Translations under genes and position numbers: made by a program | In this document: piece after piece, positions 1-5,630 of the stretch | How the letters are laid out: every line of letters starts with the position of its first letter | Numbering within the stretch: the stretch's first letter is position 1 | Notes under the pieces: generated by a model | What the model was told of the DNA's origin: nothing | The model's database searches: none | Seen by the model: only the letters and a program-made list of their open reading frames with translations | Assembly: GCA_027019045.1 (NCBI GenBank) | Contig: JALUXI010000282.1 | Coordinates: 1-5,630 of the forward strand | Reading direction: 5' to 3' | Length of the DNA: 5,630 nt | From: Piscirickettsiaceae bacterium | GTDB lineage: Bacteria > Pseudomonadota > Gammaproteobacteria > Thiomicrospirales > Thiomicrospiraceae

Positions 1-1330
1 CTGCTTCTTGCAGGCGGTTGGCCTGAAGGATGTTGTTGTCTTCATCAAATCTGGCTCGAAGTTCGACCACGGCGGTGACTTCTTTGCCATTGCGGGCGGC
101 TTTCTCTAAGGCATCGATAATGGGGGAGTGTTCACCGGTGCGATAGAGGGTCATGCGAATCGCCAATACTTCGGGGTCTTTGGCAGCCTCTTGGAGGAAC
201 TGCACCACGGGGGTGAAGGCATCATAGGGGTGGTGGAGCAGGATGTCTTTGGCTTTGATGCGTTCAAACAGCGTGGTCGCCACCTTTTTTGGTTTAAAGA
301 AGCGAAAGGTGGATTTGAGTTCTTTTTTCGGGTTGAGCTGACAAGGGGTAAATTTGGGGAAAAGGAGGTCAGGACGGTTGGCCATATCGGGCACAGCGTT
401 GAGACGGTGGAGGTTGACAGGGCCGTTGACGATATAGAGTTTGCTCTCATCAATTTGGAATCGGTCGAGTAGGTAGTCGATGAGGTGTTTGGGGCAGCGG
501 TCTGAGACTTCAAGGCGGATGGCTCGACCGTAATCACGGCTGGTGAGTTCGCCTTGCAGAGCGAGCATCAGGTCGTCCACCTCTTCTTCGTCGATAAAGA
601 GGTTGGTGTTGCGGGTGACACGGAATTGATGACAGGCGGTGACGGTCATCCCAGGGAAGAGGCTGGAGACATTGGCGTGAAGGATGGAGGAGAGAAAAAC
701 AAAGTCGTTTTCGCCCTCTGTCGCTTCAGGCGGGAGTTTGATAATGCGAGGCAGAGAACGAGGCACTTGGACAATGGCCAAGCCGTTGGTGCGACCAAAG
801 GCATCTTTGCCTTCGAGAGAGACAATGAAGTTTAAACTTTTGTTAAGCACCCGTGGGAAGGGGTGGCTGGGATCGAGTCCCATTGGACTGAGGACGGGTT
901 GGAGCTGGGTTTCAAAGTAGTGTTTTATCCAAGCTTTTTGGCGTTCATTCCAAGCAGGGCGACGCAGAAAACGGATATTTTCCCGTTCTAGAGCGGGAAT
1001 CAGGACATGGTTGAGGGTGTGGTACTGCTCTTTGATGACCTTGCGGGCTTCGGTGGTGACCAGTTCGATGGCTTCTTGTGGGGTACGGCGGTCAGGTTCG
1101 GTACGGGCGTTGGGGTCGTTTTCCATCTCATAGAGGCTGGCGATACGGACTTCAAAAAATTCGTCCATATTAGTGCTGGAGATGCAGAGGAATTTGAGCC
1201 GTTCGAGCAGCGGAATGTCTTCACGCATGGCTTGTGCGAGCACACGACGGTTAAACTCGAGCAGACTTTTTTCTCGGTTGAAGTAGCGGTGTTTGGGATC
1301 TGTGTAGTCGGGGGTGTTGCTTATTTGCAT
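1..1330 (-). CDS. ppk1: Polyphosphate kinase PPK1, N-terminal 443 residues (cut by window edge)
   Basis: The enzyme reversibly transfers the terminal phosphate of ATP onto inorganic polyphosphate. I translated the minus strand from an ATG at 1330; the frame stays open to the left edge. Family landmarks seen in order: YFNREKSLLEFNRRVL (about residues 16-31), the LCISSTNMDEFFEVR block (about 48-62), HPFPRVLNKSLNF (about 156-168), VTRNTNLFIDEEEVDDL (about 238-254), MTLYRTGEHSPIIDAL (393-408) and VVELRARFDE (421-430). R397 and R427 match the phosphate/Mg-contacting arginines R375 and R405 of E. coli PPK, with the same spacing of 30. The N-terminal and head domains and the start of the first C-terminal domain are present. 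The phosphorylated histidine (E. coli H435) would fall about 14 codons beyond the edge, so catalytic completeness cannot be judged. The start is supported by AAGGA at 1338-1342, 7 bases upstream. It lies 37 bases downstream of yidD on the same strand. The family is certain. Confidence 0.96.
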   Translation of the reverse strand, partial: MQISNTPDYTDPKHRYFNREKSLLEFNRRVLAQAMREDIPLLERLKFLCISSTNMDEFFEVRIASLYEMENDPNARTEPDRRTPQEAIELVTTEARKVIKEQYHTLNHVLIPALERENIRFLRRPAWNERQKAWIKHYFETQLQPVLSPMGLDPSHPFPRVLNKSLNFIVSLEGKDAFGRTNGLAIVQVPRSLPRIIKLPPEATEGENDFVFLSSILHANVSSLFPGMTVTACHQFRVTRNTNLFIDEEEVDDLMLALQGELTSRDYGRAIRLEVSDRCPKHLIDYLLDRFQIDESKLYIVNGPVNLHRLNAVPDMANRPDLLFPKFTPCQLNPKKELKSTFRFFKPKKVATTLFERIKAKDILLHHPYDAFTPVVQFLQEAAKDPEVLAIRMTLYRTGEHSPIIDALEKAARNGKEVTAVVELRARFDEDNNILQANRLQEA

Positions 1331-1337
1331 GGGGGAG

Positions 1338-1356
1338 TCCTTAGTTTGTGCTAAGG
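1338..1356 (-). promoter_or_regulatory. ppk ribosome binding site inside a short inverted repeat
   Basis: Read on the minus strand, CCTTAG (1356-1351), a six-base loop CACAAA and CTAAGG (1344-1339) form a perfect 6-bp stem. The downstream arm overlaps the AAGGA Shine-Dalgarno (1342-1338), which lies 7 bases before the ppk ATG. The ribosome binding site itself is well supported. That the hairpin limits ppk translation is inference: the stem is short and only half G-C. No U-run follows the stem, so it is not an intrinsic terminator. Confidence 0.5.
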
Positions 1357-1367
1357 CGTATTTTAAT

Positions 1368-1688
1368 TCAAAAGGGGGTGTTGTTGTGTTTATTAGGTGG
1401 GTGACAGCCGCAAGGGGGGACGGGGTCGACGCCACCAGGATTGCCTGGGTGGCAGCGGAAGATGCGTTTGATGGCGAGCCAGCCACCGCAGAAGACGCCG
1501 TGCTGTTGCAGAGCTTGCAGGGTGTAGCTGGAGCAGGTGGGGTAGAAACGGCAGCGGGGACCGAGTAGCGGGCTGATAAAGATTTGATAGAAACGCACAA
1601 TCCCAATCAGTAGCCACTTAAACGGATTGAAGCGAGAAAGAAGTGAGCAGGACTGGGAATTTTGGGATTTTTGGGGCGTTTTGTTCAT
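1368..1688 (-). CDS. yidD: Membrane protein insertion efficiency factor YidD
   Basis: This 106-residue protein belongs to the YidD family, which sits at the inner face of the cytoplasmic membrane and assists YidC/Sec-dependent insertion of membrane proteins. The diagnostic core is present: an amphipathic segment WLLIGIVRFYQIFISP (about 25-40), LLGPRCRFYPTCSSYTLQAL (41-60), then the glycine-rich turn, RIFRCHPGNPGGVDPVP (75-91). The family cysteines are C46, C52 and C79, with extra ones at C67, C93 and C95. It is somewhat longer than the roughly 85-residue E. coli protein, with about 13 extra polar residues at the N-terminus and a short H/N/P-rich tail. ATG 1688 is the only credible start. No clear Shine-Dalgarno precedes it; the upstream GGDEF-EAL stop lies only 5 bases away, suggesting translational coupling. 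The gene usually sits between rnpA and yidC; neither is present here. Confidence 0.93.
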   Translation of the reverse strand: MNKTPQKSQNSQSCSLLSRFNPFKWLLIGIVRFYQIFISPLLGPRCRFYPTCSSYTLQALQQHGVFCGGWLAIKRIFRCHPGNPGGVDPVPPCGCHPPNKHNNTPF

Positions 1689-1693
1689 GTTTG

Positions 1694-4426
1694 TTAATTT
1701 TTTTCGGCTTGGGTGTCGTCTGGAGAACAGCAGCTGGTACCTGAGTCTTTGTCAAAACAGCAGATGTCTTTTGTATGATTGTAGGTATTTTGGTGGGTTT
1801 CAAGCCAGTCATCGACTTCGTTGACTTTGAGCGGACGGCTAAAGAGATAACCTTGAATCACTTCACAGCCTGCATGACAGAGGTAGACAAATTGTTCCAT
1901 GGTTTCGACGCCTTCGGCAACGGTATGGAGTTTGAGGCTTTTTGCAAGGTTGATGATGCTTGTGGCGATACTTTGGTCATGTTCATCATGAGGCAGACCA
2001 TCGACAAATGATTTGTCGATTTTAAGGGTGCTGATAGGCAGGCGTTTAAGGTAGCTGAGTGAGGAGTAGCCTGTGCCAAAGTCGTCCACGGCCATTTTAA
2101 AACCGAGTTCGGTCATGGCATTGAGGTAACGGATATTGTCTTCGACATCAGTCATAATGGAGCGTTCGGTGAGTTCGAGTTCAAGTAGGTGTGTTGGTAG
2201 TCCAAGAGTGTGTAGTTTTTCGGCGGTTTTTTCAAAGAAGCTACTGTCGATAATTTGTTTACTACTGAGGTTGACGGCAATGGGGATGTTTTTGAGGGTG
2301 GGATGATTTTGCCATTGGTGAAGTTGTGTAATGGCGGTGTCAATGATCCATTCACCGAGTTCGATTATAAAGTCTGATTCTTCTGCGATGCTGATAAATT
2401 TATCGGGCGGGATGAAGCCCATTTCAGGATGTACCCAACGGATAAGTGCTTCAAAACTGTGTAGAGTGTAATCTTGGGTATTGATTTTGGGTTGATAAAC
2501 AAGGAAAAACTCTTGCTCTTTAAGAGCAGGTTTAAGGGCTTGTTCAATTTGAATGTATTCGTTCAGTTGCTCTTCCATGGAGGGGTGGTAAAAAGCGAAA
2601 CGATTTTTCCCTTCGCTTTTAGCTGCATACATGGCGCTGTCAGCACGACGCATCAAGACATCATACTCGTCACTATTTTCAGGATAGAGGGCGATACCGA
2701 TGGAGGCAGAGACGCGAATTATACCTTGTGGGATATGAATGGGGCGTTGTAGGGATTTGAGGATTCGGTTGGCTAATTTTTCGAGATGTTCAATATGGGT
2801 GAAGGGGGTGAACATAATGAATTCATCTCCTCCAAATCGGCAGAGATGATGGAAGCGATCGATATGGTCAATAAAGCCTCTTAGACGAAGAGCAATAATT
2901 TTGAGGAGTTCATCTCCCGCTTCATGGCCAAGGGTGTCATTGACTTGTTTGAAGCCGTCAAGGTCAAGGAAAAGCAGAGCAGCGGCTTTGAGGTTTTTTT
3001 CTTCCGCAATGAGGTGGGTGATGTTTTCTTTAAACTGCGCACGGTTTTCTAAGCCTGTCAGGCTATCGTAGTAGGCAAGTTGTTTAATCTGTTTGGCTTG
3101 TTTGAGCTCTTGTGTGACATCGTGTAGATCCCAGAAGTATTCTAGGTGTTGTTCTAGCTGGATGGGGGTGACGCTGACCTGAACACTTTGCATTTCTCCA
3201 GCTTTGGTGTTGATTTCAAGTGCATGTTCCTTTTCGGCATAGGTTTTAGAGAGGAAGGCGTCAAAATTATCTATATTGGGGGCTAAAAATTGGGTAATGG
3301 GATGATGGTCTGTTTCAGAGGCTGCATAACCTAACAGGGTTTCTGCAGCAGGTGACCACTGTTTAATGAGTCCTTTTTCATCGGTGACGATAATGGCATC
3401 GTGGGTGTTATTGATCAGTTGTTTTAAGCGGGCTTTGTAGGTGGCGAGGTTGTGATAGCGTAGTATTAGTTGGCGTAATAGAAAGAGAATGAGGGTGACA
3501 GAGAGAAGAGTGAATAATATGCTCCACATTAAGGAGATTGGGTTTACTTGTTTGAGTGTCCAAGAACCATTGATTTTGAGTTGCATAGGGTGACCAAAAA
3601 AGGAGAGGGGCTGTGTTCTTTCAACGGTGAAAATTGTTGGGTTCCAGTGGGTTTGTGATGCGGTCATGGTGTAGTGGGCAATGAGGTGGTTTTGTGTAAA
3701 TAGTTGTAGTGTAAAACTTGGAAGAGGGAGTGTATTGAAAGTATTTTCAAGTTTTTTATTAAAATAGGTGTAGTTTAAGGTGCCGCTGATCAGGGCATTA
3801 AGACTTTGAGAGAGGTGAAGTGGGGTTGTGATTAGGAGTGTTGGTAAAGATTCATGTTGATGGGTAATAAAAAGGCTAGAGAGGGTTGTGTGAGTATTGG
3901 AAGGCAGAAAAGGTGAGAAGTCTTCACAGATGTGAGCGGTGTGTTCTGGGCGGTAGGGAAAGACAAATTCGACGGGTAGCAAATAAGCGGATTGGTTTTG
4001 ATGTTGAGGGCGTATGGGCGTCATAATGCTTGGGTGAAGATGGCAGGCTTCAAAGCCTTTGATTTGCATTTTCTTTTCAAAGGAGGTGACTTCATCGTGT
4101 TTTAGCGCAGGGCTGAAGGTAATCATTTCAAAATCGGAGGCATCGGCATAGGCCTCCGTTAAACTTTCGAAGGTGGCAAGGTTAATGGAGGAGGAAAGAT
4201 AATAGCGTCTTAGACTGAGTAAGGTTTGGGTGAGTTTGTTTTCTGAAAGCTTAAGCTGATTTTGATAGGTTTGGGCTTGGTTTAAAAGGGTATTTTCAAT
4301 TTGTTGATATTGAAATGAGAGATTCCAAACAGTCGCCAAGAAAAGTGCTGGGACGAGAATCAGAGTGTACAGCGTGATTGGGTGGTATTGGATAAAGTGG
4401 ATAAGGGCTAAGCGTAGGCGTTTCAT
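1694..4426 (-). CDS. Membrane-anchored PAS-GGDEF-EAL cyclic-di-GMP synthase/phosphodiesterase
   Basis: The 910-residue protein should make and/or degrade c-di-GMP, in the inner membrane with its catalytic part in the cytoplasm. In order: TM1 about 17-37; a periplasmic region about 38-296 of unrecognised fold with two cysteines (C128, C167); TM2 about 299-322; PAS about 332-436 (INNTHDAIIVTDEKGLIKQW); GGDEF about 448-612; EAL about 625-875. The GGDEF domain has DSLTGLENR, FLDLDGFKQVND (metal ligand D488), GHEAGDE and an intact GGDEF at 532-536. The RxxD inhibitory site is absent: D523 and H526 occupy its positions. The EAL domain keeps EAL 659-661, N719, ELTE 751-754, DDFGTGYSSL 781-790, K802, E838 and Q858, so both activities look chemically possible. 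A 35-residue tail carries CC pairs at 889-890 and 899-900. The ATG overlaps the upstream stop (ATGA) and follows GAAGG (4433-4437) by 6 bases. The likely partner is the upstream binding protein. Confidence 0.95.
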   Translation of the reverse strand: MKRLRLALIHFIQYHPITLYTLILVPALFLATVWNLSFQYQQIENTLLNQAQTYQNQLKLSENKLTQTLLSLRRYYLSSSINLATFESLTEAYADASDFEMITFSPALKHDEVTSFEKKMQIKGFEACHLHPSIMTPIRPQHQNQSAYLLPVEFVFPYRPEHTAHICEDFSPFLPSNTHTTLSSLFITHQHESLPTLLITTPLHLSQSLNALISGTLNYTYFNKKLENTFNTLPLPSFTLQLFTQNHLIAHYTMTASQTHWNPTIFTVERTQPLSFFGHPMQLKINGSWTLKQVNPISLMWSILFTLLSVTLILFLLRQLILRYHNLATYKARLKQLINNTHDAIIVTDEKGLIKQWSPAAETLLGYAASETDHHPITQFLAPNIDNFDAFLSKTYAEKEHALEINTKAGEMQSVQVSVTPIQLEQHLEYFWDLHDVTQELKQAKQIKQLAYYDSLTGLENRAQFKENITHLIAEEKNLKAAALLFLDLDGFKQVNDTLGHEAGDELLKIIALRLRGFIDHIDRFHHLCRFGGDEFIMFTPFTHIEHLEKLANRILKSLQRPIHIPQGIIRVSASIGIALYPENSDEYDVLMRRADSAMYAAKSEGKNRFAFYHPSMEEQLNEYIQIEQALKPALKEQEFFLVYQPKINTQDYTLHSFEALIRWVHPEMGFIPPDKFISIAEESDFIIELGEWIIDTAITQLHQWQNHPTLKNIPIAVNLSSKQIIDSSFFEKTAEKLHTLGLPTHLLELELTERSIMTDVEDNIRYLNAMTELGFKMAVDDFGTGYSSLSYLKRLPISTLKIDKSFVDGLPHDEHDQSIATSIINLAKSLKLHTVAEGVETMEQFVYLCHAGCEVIQGYLFSRPLKVNEVDDWLETHQNTYNHTKDICCFDKDSGTSCCSPDDTQAEKN

Positions 4427-5460
4427 TGTGCACCTTCGCCTGTAATAAAATGAGTAATGAATTGTTGAATAGGGAGAGGGAGGATGTGGAACAGTGTGTA
4501 GTTGTAAAGGTTTTTGAATTCTCTATTGGGAACGATTTGTAGCGTTTGTGGTGTGTAGGTGCGGTTTAAGACTAGTTTTGCACTTTCGGCAACCCAGCGC
4601 CCTTGCTCTTCAGGAGATTTGAGGAAAGTAATAAAGGCGTAGGGGTGCATGGTTTTTAAGTAGGCAATGGAAATCTTTGTGGCATATTGTTGATGAAAAT
4701 GGATCTCTTTTTGTTCATCCCAGTTGGCTAGGGATTGGTTGTTTCCTAGGATGATAAAATCATATTGAGGGTCGTTCATGAGTGTTTGATAGGTTTGGTT
4801 CCACTCTTGAGTAGAGTGAACAATAAAGGAGGTGAATTTAATTTTGCGTTTTTGTGCCTTTTTGCTAAATACCTTGAGATTGCGTTGTTCTGAGGTGGTG
4901 TCTGTCATGAGGTAGGCGACAGAGGGCGCATCATTAAATAGGTATTCAGTGGGGTAGTTTTCTATAAATTGAAAGATACGATTGTCAATGGGAAGCTTTT
5001 CAATCATGCCACTGGTGTTTGTGTAGGGAAGTCCATAGGGTTTTCCGCTATTGTTGATGCCGCAGAACACAACAGGAAGTTGACTATTTTTATAGTAAGG
5101 TTGGACGACATACTTCATGGCATTGTCGTCACTGACTAAGAGAATATCGGGATGGTGTTGGTCAATAAAGGCTTTGGCTTGTTTGCCTATCGCTTGTAAG
5201 CGTTGGGGGGAGCGGATGGGTTTGCTGTTCATATAAAAAATATGCAGGATACAGGTATCTTTTAGCCTTTTTTGAATGGCGTGGGTTTCTTGGTCTTGCC
5301 AGAAGTAGCCTGGGGTATAGGAAGCGACATAGACACAGGTTGGCCATTGTTTGGTTTCCGTTGTTTCCTGGGCTTGAGCAGAAAAGAGGAATACACTAGA
5401 TAAGACGGTTAATGTCATTAAGAGGTGTAATAATTGTCGAGAAAAATAGCGTCCGCTCAC
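4423..5460 (-). CDS. Periplasmic ABC_sub_bind-type substrate-binding protein, probable sensor
   Basis: This 345-residue exported protein resembles the uncharacterised ABC substrate-binding family (ABC_sub_bind). A Sec signal peptide is visible: Arg-containing n-region, hydrophobic core about 11-27 and a likely cut after AQA (residue 30). No lipobox cysteine follows, so the mature protein should be soluble in the periplasm. The best family signature is PDILLVSDDNAMKYVV (104-119) with LPVVFCGINNSG (128-139); a second lobe starts near 179 (SVAYLMTDTTSEQRN) and includes DFIILGNNQSLANW (224-237). Cysteines are C42, C70 and C133. The start is GTG at 5460, supported by AAAGG (5467-5471) 6 bases upstream; the next in-frame ATG (codon 15) would destroy the signal peptide. 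There is no permease or ATPase gene in the window, and the stop overlaps the GGDEF-EAL start by 4 bases, which favours a signalling role over uptake. The ligand cannot be read from the sequence. Confidence 0.85.
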   Translation of the reverse strand: MSGRYFSRQLLHLLMTLTVLSSVFLFSAQAQETTETKQWPTCVYVASYTPGYFWQDQETHAIQKRLKDTCILHIFYMNSKPIRSPQRLQAIGKQAKAFIDQHHPDILLVSDDNAMKYVVQPYYKNSQLPVVFCGINNSGKPYGLPYTNTSGMIEKLPIDNRIFQFIENYPTEYLFNDAPSVAYLMTDTTSEQRNLKVFSKKAQKRKIKFTSFIVHSTQEWNQTYQTLMNDPQYDFIILGNNQSLANWDEQKEIHFHQQYATKISIAYLKTMHPYAFITFLKSPEEQGRWVAESAKLVLNRTYTPQTLQIVPNREFKNLYNYTLFHILPLPIQQFITHFITGEGAQ

Positions 5461-5506
5461 GGAAGACCTTTATAATTTAAAAAATCACTTAAAAAGGATA
5501 ATACTG
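5461..5506. promoter_or_regulatory. Divergent intergenic region with candidate back-to-back promoters
   Basis: These 46 A/T-rich bases separate the binding-protein GTG from the pyrC ATG. On the plus strand a perfect TATAAT lies at 5471-5476, but the sequence 17 bases upstream (AGCGTC) is a poor -35. On the minus strand, TATTAT (5503-5498) could be a -10, with a weak TTAATT (5526-5521) 17 bases upstream inside pyrC. The minus-strand AAAGG (5467-5471) and plus-strand AAGGA (5494-5498) ribosome binding sites are also packed here. Both promoters must lie in or very near this gap unless transcription comes from further away. No operator palindrome was seen. Confidence 0.4.
5494..5498 (+). promoter_or_regulatory. 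Ribosome binding site of pyrC
   Basis: AAGGA lies 8 bases before the ATG at 5507, a normal Shine-Dalgarno position. It fixes this ATG as the start of the rightward gene. Confidence 0.7.
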
Positions 5507-5630
5507 ATGGCTTCCATTCTAATTAAACAGGCAACTTTGGTCAATGAAAACAATAGTCAAGTTGCGGATATTCTGATTCAATCTGGACGAATTGAAAAAA
5601 TCGCCCACTCTATTGATGCAGAAGCGAATC
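5507..5630 (+). CDS. pyrC: Probable dihydroorotase, N-terminal 41 residues (cut by window edge)
   Basis: The reading frame from ATG 5507 begins MASILIKQATLVNE and continues ADILIQSGRIEKIAHSI, then runs off the edge. This is the usual N-terminal beta-sandwich opening of the amidohydrolase superfamily (ILIKNA.LVNE....DILI..G.I..I), closest in wording to the roughly 440-residue dihydroorotases, which close carbamoyl aspartate to dihydroorotate in pyrimidine synthesis in the cytoplasm. The metal-binding HxH motif of this superfamily normally lies around residues 55-65 and is outside the window, so the assignment rests on the first 41 residues only. Related amidohydrolases such as allantoinase or hydantoinase share the same opening and remain possible. 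It is transcribed divergently from the sensor operon. Confidence 0.68.
   Translation, partial: MASILIKQATLVNENNSQVADILIQSGRIEKIAHSIDAEAN

Noticed and set aside
128..1354. Several plus-strand open frames (for example 128-472, 554-835, 1007-1354)
   Set aside because: They lie antisense to the conserved ppk frame, have no recognisable domains and overlap one another; they are by-products of the G/C-rich coding strand.
1331..1367. Intrinsic terminator between yidD and ppk
   Set aside because: The 6-bp stem is short and is followed by ACTCCCCC rather than a U-run on the minus strand.
1393..1812. Small minus-strand frames at 1393-1617 and 1618-1812
   Set aside because: They are out-of-frame readings of yidD and of the end of the GGDEF-EAL gene; the products are low-complexity and match no family.
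2515..2527. Short palindrome GCTCTT-T-AAGAGC
   Set aside because: It lies within the coding sequence at the start of the EAL domain, is not followed by a T-run on the transcribed strand, and is probably chance.
5415..5418. Alternative ATG start (codon 15) for the binding protein
   Set aside because: It would remove the positively charged part of the signal peptide, and the GTG at 5460 has a well-placed AAAGG.

Overview
The window looks like a chromosomal segment from a gammaproteobacterium. This is an inference from the style of the encoded proteins (proteobacterial PPK1, YidD and a PAS-GGDEF-EAL protein) and the moderate, uneven base composition; no marker fixes the genus. About 99% of the window is coding. 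There is no rRNA, tRNA, CRISPR array, insertion sequence or phage gene, and no gene-free stretch longer than 46 bases.

Layout, left to right: (1) the first 443 codons of polyphosphate kinase (ppk1) on the minus strand, cut by the left edge; (2) a 37-base gap with the ppk ribosome binding site inside a small inverted repeat; (3) yidD, a small membrane protein biogenesis factor, minus strand; (4) a 910-residue membrane-anchored PAS-GGDEF-EAL protein, minus strand, ending 5 bases before yidD starts; (5) a 345-residue exported periplasmic binding protein of the ABC_sub_bind type, minus strand, whose stop overlaps the start of the GGDEF-EAL gene in an ATGA; (6) a 46-base divergent intergenic region; (7) the first 41 codons of a probable dihydroorotase (pyrC) on the plus strand, cut by the right edge.

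Transcription of the minus-strand block would run binding protein -> GGDEF-EAL -> yidD -> ppk, with junctions of -4, +5 and +37 bases and no visible terminator between genes, so a four-gene transcript is plausible. The most interesting unit is the first pair. A solitary periplasmic binding protein, with no permease or ATPase gene beside it, is translationally overlapped with a membrane c-di-GMP enzyme that has a roughly 260-residue periplasmic domain. That arrangement suggests ligand sensing rather than transport: the binding protein would detect a small molecule and control c-di-GMP synthesis or breakdown through the partner's periplasmic domain, as in the known NspS-MbaA pair of Vibrio cholerae. 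The downstream yidD is away from its usual rnpA-yidD-yidC setting, and ppk may add a nutrient or stress link, but any functional connection of these two to the sensor pair is inference.
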